Shown here in pieces: positions 30,778-41,600 of a stretch of DNA of 64,000 nt (its first letter is position 1; every line of letters starts with the position of its first letter). The stretch spans positions 20,449,641 through 20,513,640 of the forward strand of contig NW_023601433.1 in assembly GCF_014898055.3 (NCBI RefSeq). Reading direction: 5' to 3'. Both the position numbers and the translations under genes were made by a program. The notes under the pieces were generated by a model. The model was not told the DNA's origin and did not search any database. It worked only from the letters and a program-made list of their open reading frames with translations. The DNA is from Talpa occidentalis. Taxonomy: Eukaryota > Chordata > Mammalia > Eulipotyphla > Talpidae.

Positions 30778-32411
30778 ATGGGTCAAGTACAGACCAAAAA
30801 CAGAGATCTTTTTCTTTCTATACTGAAAAATATGATTGAAGCACGCGAATTAAAGTAAATAAAAAAGCTTTGTTACAACTTTATGAATTCATAATGTGGG
30901 TATGCCCGTGGATTCCAGAAGAAGGCACTCTGTCACTGGAAACTTGGAAAAAGGTAGGAAAAGAAGTAAAAGAATTTTTTGACCTTCATGGGCCATCTCA
31001 AGTCCCCACACAGACTTTGTCCTTGTGGGTACAATTAGAGATTTGTTGATTGATGACACCGAGGCAGAATTGTGGGACAGTCAACAGGGAGAGGTTCAGG
31101 ATAATACTAAAGACAACAAAAACCTAGAAATATCACCATTACTCGCTCAAGCCTCTGCTCCTATATTAAAGAATACCTTTCCCATGCAGAGGATGAGCCT
31201 AATGATCATGAATATGCTGAAATGCTAGATAAATTAACTTTCAAAAATGACAACCCTCCCGCCCAGTTGCCACTCTTTTTCCAATCTTTACTAGCCCAAA
31301 ACTGCATTACTTAAATATCTTCCTCACGATTGTGTCCTTCAAGGACCCCTAGGTGGCATTCTGGGATCAGCAAGAGAGGCCAGTAAAACGGGAGATTTTT
31401 CATTTGCCTTTCCCGTGACTGGACCTCTGGTCTTGACTCGCCATGACGATGGCCCTACCTGGGAGGCTATTCCTATAAAAACTCTTAAAGAATTACAGTC
31501 AGCTATTCAGACAACGGGACATAACTCCCCTTATACTTATCAAATTGTTGACATGTTATCGGCCACTTGGATGACCCCTTATGATTGGCTTAATCTTGCC
31601 AAGGCTGTTCTTCCTTCAGGAATGTATGTATTATTTCGCATGGAATATGAGGACCAAGTACATGCCTTCCTTAAGGAACATGATGATATGGTCAAGGCTG
31701 AAAAAATTTCCCTTTCTATGTTCATGGGAACAGACAAATATACTGATGTACGCAGACAGGCTGCCCTTCCAAAAGATGTCCTAGTTGAAATTAATACACT
31801 AGCAGTTGCCTCATGGAAAAATTTACCTTCACCTGAGCACAAACCCACTAATCTCACCGATATATACACCAACGCCAGGATGAAATGTACCAGGATTTTG
31901 TGGCTAGATTAGAAACTGCTCTGGATAAGGTTCTTCAATTCTCTGAAACACGGGATTTGTTGTTTAAACAACTTGCATGGGAAAATGCTAATTCCCATGT
32001 AAAGAATTAATTAGACCCATAAGAAAAACTGGTACACTTCAAGATTACATTAAAGTTTGCTTAGATGCTTCCCCAGCGGTTGTTCAAGGCTTGCATATGC
32101 TGCAGCAATGAAAGGACAACCTTTTGCCACTTTTATTCAGTCAATGCCTCATGGCGGCGTAACAATCAGGTTTCATGCTTTAGCTGTGGCCAGCCAAACC
32201 ACACCTCCAAAAATTGCCCAAACAAAGCCCAAGTAATGGCTGAACTTAAACGCCCTATCCCACCAGGCCCATGCCCTCGTTGCAAAAAGGTAATCATTGG
32301 GCCAACGAATGTCGTTCTAAATGGCATAAGGATGGCCATAAATTAACCCCTAATTCTAAACAGTCAATTGACTCAAAAAACTTCCAGAGGGGCAAGCCCT
32401 CAGCCCTGTAA
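30778..32411 (+). pseudogene. gag: gag, copy C
   Basis: Start at the MGQ codon at 30778, homologous to copy B. A private 1-bp deletion near 30846 (CGCGAATT, against CGCGGAATT in copy B) shifts the frame after ~23 residues. Further 1-bp losses near 31252 and in the capsid region add breaks. The longest open piece is 31415-31912 (capsid). It runs past the point where copy B stops but then meets the gag break shared by both copies, before the major homology region. The two CCHC knuckles are recognisable near 32160-32310, the second interrupted by another small deletion. Non-functional. Confidence 0.9.
32375..32381 (+). promoter_or_regulatory. Gag-pro -1 ribosomal frameshift site, copy C
   Basis: AAAAAAC, identical in sequence and context to 24463-24469 of copy B. 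Confidence 0.8.
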
Positions 32412-33133
32412 AAGAAAGAGGGTCTCATCAACAACCCCCTAAGCCCGATTCCCCTCCCCAAGTGTCAGTTCATGACCTCCCCCGGGGCACCCTGGGAAGT
32501 GCTGGTTTGGATCTAGCTGCCTTCAAGGATGTTTTATTGTCTTCCACAGAAGATGTGAAATTAGTTGAAACTTATTTAAAGGGACCGCTGCTGGCTGGCT
32601 CGGTGGGACTAATAATTGGTTGGAGTTCAAATTACAAAAAGAATTTTGAGGTGTTGCCAGGTATTGTGGATGCGGATTTTACAGGCCGAGTCAAAGTTAT
32701 GATCCGTCCGTTAAAGGAAACTATTCAAATTCACAAAGATCAAAGAATAGCTCAAATTCTATTTTTAAGTTATGTCAAACTTCCAAACCCAGTTTTAAAA
32801 GACAAACGGGGAGACGGTGGTTTCGGCTCCACCGAGGTCGTGGCTTGGACACAGCCCATTACAAAACAGAGACCTTTACAGACAATATATGACAGGTCAT
32901 GCATAGCTGGCAAAGACTGGCCCTCATCATGGCCCATTACTAATTCCTCATCTACTTTAATTGGTTTAGGCATGGCAGACAATGTAGCTCAAAGCTCTCA
33001 GCTTTTACATTGGCAAATGAATGAGCATTCTGGTTTCTTTCAGCCATATGTGATTCCTTCCTTGCCCTTTTCGTTATGGGGCCGTGATGTGATGGAATCT
33101 ATGGGGTTAACTCTCACTGCTCTGATTTATTGA
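32381..33133 (+). pseudogene. pro: pro: dUTPase plus truncated protease, copy C
   Basis: The same frame as copy B pro, with all five dUTPase motifs, the same loss of the protease active-site region and the SLWGRDVM C-terminal motif. The first ATG-like position of the open frame is at 32462. A 1-bp deletion near 33120 changes the last residues and gives a stop at 33131-33133, ~8 residues earlier than in copy B. The dUTPase core is unaffected. Confidence 0.85.
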
Positions 33134-33160
33134 TGAACAGGCTTTTACTTAGGGGCCATT

Positions 33161-35820
33161 GTGGAAAATTTATTTGCTGATAAAATTGCTAGGAAAAACA
33201 ATGATCCTGTCTGGATACCTCAATGGCCCCTTACATCTGACAAAACCCAGGCTATACATGACATTGTCTCTGACCAATTACAAAAAGGGCATTTAGAGCC
33301 CTCTAACAGTCCGTGGAATACTCCTGTCTTTGTAATTAAAAAGAAGTCAGGAAAATGGAGGCTTCTTCAGGACCTCTGCTCAATTAATGACACTATGCAT
33401 GACATGGGAGCCCTTCAACCAGGCCTCCCCTCCCCTGTAGCTGTTCCAAAACAAATCATATCATAATTATTGATTTGCAAGACTGCTTTTTCACTATTAA
33501 ACTACACCCTGATGATTCTCCTCGGTTTGCCTTTAGTGTTCCATCCGCTAATTTTAGCCAACCCTGGCAACGCTTTCAATGGAAGTCCTGCCTCAAGACA
33601 TGAAAAATTCTCCTACCTTATGTCAAAAATTTGTTGATCAGGCTTTACAAGCTACCAGACATAAATTTCCTGATGCATATATCATTCATTACATGGATGA
33701 CATTCTCCTGAGCCACTCCTCTAAGGAAGGTGTGGAAACGCTTTTACAATGTGTAATTACTGACCTGACCTCCTTTGGTCTTGTCATTGCTCCTGACAAA
33801 ATTCAGCATGATCGACCACTTAACTCTCTGGGAAAAAACATTCATGATGATTTCATCATGACTCAAAATCTTCAAATCCGCCTTGATAAACTTTCCACAT
33901 TAAATGATTTTCAAAAGTTACTTGGAAACATTAATTGGATTTGTCCTTATCTTAAAATTACTACAGGTGATTTACACCCTCTTTTCCAGATATTACAGGG
34001 AAATCCTAACCCTAAATCACCTCGGTCCTTGACACCCGAGGCTCTATCAAAACTGCATCTGGTTGAACAAAAACTTTCTGAAGCTAGAGTTTCTCAAATT
34101 GATTATTCATCACCATGGGAATTACTTGTTCTTAAAACTGAATTTTACCCTACTGCCTGCCTGTGGCAATCTGGTATTCTTGAATGGCTTTATTTGGCAC
34201 ACAATACAAAAAAAGGGTCACATCTTACGCCTCTATGTGTGCATTTCTGATAATGAAAGGTTAACACGTTCTAAAGAACTGTTTGCCAAACTTCCCTCCG
34301 TTATTGTTGTTCCATATACTAGAACACAGTTTGAATTTCTGCTTCAGAATGACGATGACTGGGACATAGCCTTACTCAGTTTTCCTGGTCAGGTCAAATT
34401 CCACCTGCCACAGCACCCTATTTAAAATTTGCAACGGAAACTGCTTTTACTTTTCCAAGAATTATTTCCTCACAGCCTCTGCATGGAGCTGCCGTTGTTT
34501 TTACTGACGGTTCTCCTCTGGAATTTCGGCAGTATATCATCCTGATCAGCCTCCTATACAGCGTTTCTCTAAAGGAATTTCTGCTCAGCAGGCTGAAATC
34601 ATTGCTGTAACACTTGCTTTAGAGCATTACACATGTCCTTTGAATTTATATTCTGATTCTAAATATGTGGTCTCTTTGTTTCGGCAATTGAAACTGCCTT
34701 GATATCTGGGTCATCCCATTTCTTCTTCTTACTGGCTTACTTACAAACACTGCTATGAGCCAGAACACAAAAATTATTTATTGTCCACATTAGAAGTCAT
34801 TCTAATCTGCCTGGACCCCTGTCCTTAGGTAATCAGATGGCTGATTTACTTACAAATCTCCAGCTGTCATGACGGTGGCTCAGGCTCAAGAGAGCCATGC
34901 TCTTCATCACCAAAATGCTAATGCTCTACGTCACCGTTTTCAAATTACTAGAGAACAAGCCAGACAAATTGTTCGTGAATGTCCTTCTTGTCCGGATGTT
35001 CATCATCCTCCCAAACTAGGAGTTAATCCTCGAGGCTTAAAGCCTCAAGTTCTCTGGCAAATGGATGTAACTCATGTCCCTCTTTTGGGAGAATTTGTTT
35101 TGTTCATGTAACTGTTGATACTTTCTCACATGCTGTTCATGTTCATGCCACTGCCCGTACTGGTGAGGCAGTGAAGGATGTTATTCAACACCTTACTGCA
35201 TGTTTTGCGGTGTTGGGTAAGCCGTTAAAATTAAAAACTGACAATGCTCCTGCATATACTTCCAACTCATTTAAGTCATTTTGTGCCCAATGGCATATTG
35301 CTCATGTTACTGGCATCCCTTACAATCCACAAGTCAAGGTATTATAGAAAGAACTCACCAAATATTAAAAACTCAACTTCACCGTCTACAAAATGTAGCT
35401 CGTTTATTCCCCTCAACATCTTTTGCAACATGCTCTGTTTGTAATTAATCATCTTAATTCGGATGACAAAGGTGTCACCCCTATGGTGCGGCATTGGGGA
35501 TACACTGACGTTTCCCATCTGCCTCAGGTCAAATGGAAAGACCTCCTCACTGGAGCCTGGAAAGGCCCAGATTTACTGCTTGCCTCAGGGCGAGGTTATG
35601 CTTATATTTTCCTCAGGATGCCGACTCCCCTGTCTGGATTCCAGACTGCCTCATCCGCCACTGTCCGTCGGTCCCGGTCCCGAGCGCGAGCTCAGGCTCT
35701 CCGCCACCTACGGCAGATGGCGCGTTTGACGAGGAGGATGCGTCGCCTTCAACTCCTGCGGGAGCATCCCAACCGCCTTCCAACCTGGGGTCATATAAAG
35801 GCCCTCGCGATGATGGCTGA
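33161..35820 (+). pseudogene. pol: pol, copy C: reverse transcriptase, RNase H, integrase
   Basis: The same polymerase-integrase gene as in copy B. A private deletion in an A run near 33455 and another near 33585 split RT. YMDD is in the open piece 33579-34250, which also carries LPQD instead of LPQG. RNase H and connection pieces follow to about 34750 with additional 1-bp losses. Integrase begins near 34839. A 6-bp tandem insertion (GTTCAT) near 35140 and a 1-bp loss near 35332 are private. The integrase C-terminal domain is in the frame 35423-35820, displaced as in the other copies. Confidence 0.92.
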
Positions 35821-37946
35821 ACACCTGGTGCAACAAAATAATGTTCCACGCACTGCCTTATCATCATTTTGCCGTTTTGACAACTCAGTCCGCACCTGTA
35901 CAATCGGCCCTTTTGGGCTTACGTTCCCGAACCACCTTTTCTGCACCCGGTTCCCTGGACAGAAAACTCTGTCATAAAGGTATATGTTAATGACACCAAC
36001 CTTCTTGGTGGCTTGGCTGATTTTCACTCTGAACACATGGTTTCTTCCCCTATTGATTATGAGGGCCTATCTGATGGCCCTCCACTTTGTGTCTATGCTA
36101 ACTCTCTATCCCTTCCTGGTTGTATGATGCTACATTATGTTTTCATGCTCACTGATGCACCACCTCGCACTCCCCCTAAAAGCCATCGAACAAACAACAA
36201 AGACCGTGTCATCTGGGATTTAACGTTCATGGCCTTGGACCAATTAACGGCGGACAATGGAATCCGCACCTTCTCCTCACCGCCTTTTACTCCCCCTTTT
36301 CCCAACTGTGTTCAAAAATACCGGGATGTTGACCAATTCTGGGATTCCCTTATTTCCTACCAAGTTTGGCTGCACTGTGGTTTTTCTCAAGCAATGCCTA
36401 TATCCCCTCTTATGTCTCAGTTTACTGTATATGATTTTTCATTTGCTGTTCCAACCCTTCCCTATAGAAAGTTTTCTGTTGGATGGGTGCCACCCATGTA
36501 TGCTTTTAATCATCACAATAAGACTTATTTTCAGCCTGAACTCTTTCGTCTTTTCGCTGCCTTTGATGATGTACACTTCAAACAACCTGGACAGGACACC
36601 GCTAAGATCCCAGTGCATCCCTGCGTTGAATATTCCTTCGCTCTACTTCTGGGAAATGCCTCAGCTACACACATTCAATTGCGTGGGACTTCTTACTCTG
36701 TACATTGTTCTGGCTGTGTTGTTACTAATTGTATTACCCCCTCTCTTGCTCGTGTATATCCTGTGGTGGTCTTACTTAAAAGCCCCCCTATGTTATGTTA
36801 CCTGTTTGATTTACATGATATGCCTTGGTATGATAATACTGCCATGCAAATTTTAGATGAAGTACATGCCCTTCTTTGTCCTAAATGTTTTATTGCCACC
36901 CTTATTCTAGGAATTGCTGCTCTAATTTCCCTGGTTACCTCCTTAGCTACTTCCTCTGTTGCTTTAATTCAGGAAGCTAAGACAGCTTCTTTTGTAAATG
37001 ACCTTACCAAAAATGTGACCATGGCACTCTCTGTGCAGCGGGACATTGACTACAAGTTAGAAAGAAAGATAAATGCCCTGGAAGAAATTGTTATTGCCAT
37101 TGGAGATGAAGTTCAGCTGCTTAAGCAGCAATTATCCACTCTCTGCCACGTTCATTTTCATTTCATTTGTGTTACACCTTTGCGTTATAATTCCTCTCTA
37201 CATTGGAATCTTACTAAACATCACCTATTGGGCATCTGGCATGACAATGACCTCTGTTTCTCTGTTCCTGGGAATTGCTGCTTTGATAGCAATTGTTACT
37301 TCACTTGCAGCCTCATCTGTTGCCCTGGTACAGGAAACTCATACAGCACATTTTGTTAATGACCTCACACAAAATGTAACTTTAGCACTTGCCTTGCAAC
37401 ATTCCATTGATAAAAAAATGGAACAGCAACTTAATTCCTTGGAGGAAACAGTACTGGCTTTGGGAGAAGAAGTTCAGCAAATTAAGAGACTTCTCTCCAC
37501 TCGTTGTCATGCACAGTTTAAATTTATCTGTGTCACGCCCAAACCGTATAATTCATCTTTTGATTGGGCTTTTGTTAATTATCATTTACTAGGTATTTGG
37601 TGTGAAAGTGACACTAGTCATGATTTGTCTTCACTTCAAGCAGAAATTTCTGCAATGAGCCAGGCTCATCTGTCTGAACCAGCTTTGTCTGATTTCGCAT
37701 CGACATTTTCTGACTCTCTACGTTCCTTGGCTCCCTCTAATTGGTTACACTTTTTAATTTCATTTGGAATAATTATGTTAATAGTCTTGGTTTGTTGCCT
37801 TATGGTTCCTGTGTTTTTGAAATTACTTAGCAGAAATGTGAAGACACTTCGTCGAGATATGCATTTTATGCAGCTTCAATTTAAAAAAAGGGGGAACTGT
37901 GGCAGCTCCTGAGAGCAATGTGACTATTGCCACAATTTCTCATTAA
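35618..37946 (+). pseudogene. env: env, copy C
   Basis: The ATG at 35618 corresponds to those at 1330 and 21219. The arginine-rich leader is intact, but small deletions near 35863 and 35910 destroy the signal segment. SU and the first TM unit are open from 36013 to 37359, the longest env frame in this copy. The second TM unit with the membrane anchor is in the frame 37073-37912. It ends early because the A run in the polypurine tract is two bases shorter than in copy A and changes the last codons. The SU/TM boundary again lacks a basic cleavage motif. Confidence 0.9.
36910..37613 (+). repeat. Tandem duplication of the env TM ectodomain, copy C
   Basis: Unit starts are at 36910 and 37271, the same 361 bp spacing as in copies A and B. 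Confidence 0.9.
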
Positions 37947-38684
37947 AATAGAGTGGCTGTGCTGTGTGGTACATAAGTCCCTCTTCCCCTGTGTGCTGGA
38001 CTGGACAGTCAATGACGGGTAAGATCAGAAAGGAGTTTCTGACAACCTAAGACAGACGCAGTCCCCAAGGGGATTTTAATGATTCCCACCTTTCACTTAT
38101 GGAAAATAACTAGGAAAACAGGACTGGAAGATGTTGAGGCACAACCAAGTCATGTTGTTAATCATTACTAGGCAGCAGTTTCACATTAAAGGAATGCAAT
38201 CATGGCCAAGGAATCTGGTTCTATTGTTTTCAGTAACTTGTAACCAAGTAGAATTATAGGAATAATAAGTAGAAATGGGAGCTATAAAAGTAAGATTATG
38301 ATAGGTATATATATCATAACAGTGAATCGCAAGACCTAGAACAGACCTCCACTGAGGGGGTAATATATGAAATGTTCTTGATTTGTTGCTGATTTCTTGG
38401 TAATAATAAACAAGATGTTATGTTGTTCATGTTTTACTGCATTTATGAACAATCTGATAAATGATTAACCACATATGTGAAAAACATAATGAAGTAATCA
38501 CTGTGAAAATGTATAAAAAAGAGATGGTTGATCCTCATAAATTGCACTCAGATTTTCACTCTCCCTTGAGTGTGTCTGTGTGTCATTCTTGTCCCTCGGC
38601 CTAATTCCTTCGACCACCCTTTCTCATTCTCGCTCAAACCCTGAGATTGTCTCAATATCCCGCTGCCGCTGGATGGTCCGCGGA
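37898..38684 (+). repeat. 3' LTR, copy C (~787 bp)
   Basis: It starts TGTGGCAGCT after GGGGGAAC and ends near 38684 where array C begins. It has TATAAAA near 38514 and the R/U5 stretch after it. It is near-identical to the other 3' LTRs and different in U3 from the 5' LTR of the same provirus. Confidence 0.85.
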
Positions 38685-41600
38685 AGGCGGGGTGAGGCTC
38701 CGGCCAGGAGCGGAGCCTGGGGCTCATCAGCGCTGCTGGGCCAGGTGCGGACACTTCCCCTTTGAGTGGTGCTGGCTTGCCAGGGGCTTTTTTCCGCGCC
38801 GGCCTCTGTGCCTGCAGTTTTGGAAGAGGCCGCGGTCGCCGCTTGTCCCTGCTTCCAGGGGGTGCCCTCCCCTGACCGGGACACCGGGCCTCCGACTAGG
38901 GCGTCTGCGGGCGCACGGCCCCGCCTCTGGGGCTCTGAGTGCGAGTGAGGTTGCAGACGTGCCCCGGGAGGAAGGTTTGGGCTTCTGCGAAGGGGAAGAG
39001 GGCCCGTTCCCCCATGGGGGATGACAATCCCATACCCCCTTGGGTGCAGGGGTGGCCCCAGTCCGCTGGGGGCTGAGGGTCCCGAACCCCCTCACCAGCG
39101 CCCCTTAGCGGCGGCCCTAGGAAGTGCACTTGTGCGCAGCCAGATTCGGGAGGTCGGGGTCAGGCTCCGGCCAGGGGCGGTGCCTGGGGCTCATCAGCAC
39201 TGCTGGGCAAGTTGCGGACTCTTCCACTTTGAGTGGTGCTGGCTTGTCCGGGGCTTTTTCCTGCGCCGGCCTGTGTGCCTGCAGTTTTGGATGAGGCCGC
39301 GGTCGCCATTGTCCCTGGCTTTCAGGGGGTGCCTTCCCCTGACCGAGACCCCGGCCCTCCGTCTAGGGGTCTGCGGTCGCACGGCCCCGCCACTGGGGCT
39401 GTGAGTGCCAGAGGAGTGTGCAGGCGTGCCCCGGGAGGAAGGTTTGGGCTTCCGCAAAGGGATTGAGGGCCCCTTTCCCCCATGGGGGAGGACAGTCCCG
39501 TTCCCCATGGGGTGAATGGGTGGCCCCAGCCGGTGGGCGCTGAGGTTACCTGAACCCGCTCACCAGCGCCCCCTAGCGGCGGCCCTAGGAATTGAACCTG
39601 TGCGTAGCCAGAGTCGGGTGGGCGGTGTCAGGCTCCGGGCAGGGGCAGAGCCTAGGGCTCATCAGCGCTGCTGGGCCAGGTGCGGACTCTTCCCCTTTGA
39701 GTGGGGCTGGCTTGCCCGGGGCTTTTTTCCGCGCCGGCCTGTAGGCATGCAGTTATGGAAGAGGCTGCGGTCGCCGCTTTTCCCTGGCTTCCAGGGGGTG
39801 CCCTCCCCTGACCGGGACCCGGGCCGCCGTCTAGGGCGTCTACGGGCGCACGGCCCCGCCGCTGGGGCTCTGAGTGCGAGTGAGTGTGCAGGCGTGCCTG
39901 GGAGGAAGGTTTGGGCTTACGCGACGGGGAAGAGTGCCCAGTTCCCCCATGGGGGAGGACAATCCCGTACCCCAGTGGGTGCAGGGGTGGCCCCAGAACG
40001 GTGGGGGCTGAGGGTCCCCGAACACCCTCACCAGCGCCCCCTAGCTGAGACCCTAGAAAGTGCTCCTGTGCCCAGCCATAGTCTGGTGTCGGTGTTAGGC
40101 TGCGGCCAGGGGCGGATTCGGGGGCTCATCAGCGCTGCTGGGCCAGGTGCGGATTCTTCCCCTTTGAGTGGTACTGGCGTGCCCGGGGCTTTTTTCTGCG
40201 CCGGACTGTGTGCCTGCAGTTTTGGAAGAGGCCGCAGTCGCTGCTTCTCCCTGGCTTCCAGGTGGTGCCCTCACGTGACCGGGACCCCGGCCTTCCGTGT
40301 AGGGCGTCTGCGGGCGCACGGCCCACCGCTGGGGCTGTGAGGGCGAGAGGAGGGTGCAGGCGTGCCCCGGGAGGAAGGTTTGGGCTTCCTCGAAGGGGAA
40401 GAGGTCCCCGTTCCCCCATGGGGGAGGATAATCCCGTACCCCCATGGTTGCATTTGTGGCCCCAGCCCAGTGGGGGCTTAGGGTCCCCGAACACCCTCAC
40501 CAGCGCCCCCTAGCGGCGGCCCTAGGTAGTACACCTGTGCGCAGCAAGAGTCGGGTGGGCGGGGTTAGTCTCCGGCCAGGGGGGCCTGGGGCTCATCAGC
40601 GATGGTGGGCCAGGTGAGGTCTCTTCCCCTTTAAGTGGTGCTGGCTAACTCGGGGCTTTTTTCTGCGCCGGCCTGTGTGCCTGCAGTTTTGGAAGAGGCC
40701 GCGTTCGCCGCTTGTCCCTGACTTCCAGGGGGTGCCCTTCCCTGACCGGGACCCCGGCCCACTGTCTAGGGCGTTTGCAGGCGCAAGGCCCCGCCGCTGG
40801 GGCTGTGAGTGCGAGATGAGGGTGCAGGCGTGCCTAGGGAGGAAGGTTTGGGCTTCTGCGAAGGGGAAGGGGGCCCCGTTCCCCCATGGGGGAGGACAAT
40901 CCCGTACCCCCATAGGTGCAGGGGTGGCCCCAGCCTGGTGGGGGCTGAGGGTCCCCGAGCCCCTCACCAGCGCCTCTTAGCTCAGCCCTGGAAGTGCACT
41001 TGTGCACAGCCAGAGTCGGCGGGCGGGGTCGGCTCCGGCAGGGCGGAGCCTGGGACTCATCAAGCGCTGCTGGGCCAGGTACGGACTCCTCCCCTTGAGT
41101 GGTGCTGACTTGCCCTGGGCTTTATTCCACGCCGGCCTGTGTGCCTGCAGTTTTGTAAGAGGCCGCGGTCGCCGGTTCTCCTGCCTTGCAGGGGGTGCCC
41201 TCCCGTGACGGGGACCCGGCCCTCCGTGTCGGGCGTCTGCGGGCGCACGGCCTCTCCGCTAGGGATGTGAGTGCGAGAGGAGGGTGCAGGTGTGCCGCGG
41301 GAGGATGGGTTTTGGGCTTCCAGAGGGGAAGAGGGCCCAGTTCCCACATGGGGGAGGACAATCCCATACCCCCATGGGTGCAGGGTTGGCCCCAGCCCGG
41401 TGGGAGCTGAGGGTCCCGAAACCCATCACCAGCGCCCCTATCAGCGGCCCTTGGAAGTGCACCTGTGTGCAGCCAGAGTCGGGTGGGCGGGGTCAGGCTC
41501 CGACCAGGGGGGAGCCTGGGCTCATCAGCGCTGCTGGGGCAGGTGCGGACTATTACCCTTTGAGTGGTGCTGGCTTGCCGGGGCTTTTATCCGCGCCGGC

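Larger units (their letters stand above)
29481..38684 (+). mobile_element. Endogenous betaretrovirus, copy C, complete provirus
   Basis: A 9.2 kb plus-strand provirus with the same layout as copy B: 5' LTR 29481-30274, primer site, leader with splice donor, gag, pro, pol, env, polypurine tract, 3' LTR 37898-38684. It shares copy B's ancestral frame breaks and adds many private 1-bp deletions, mostly in homopolymers, for example at about 30846, 31252, 33455 and 33585. Confidence 0.95.
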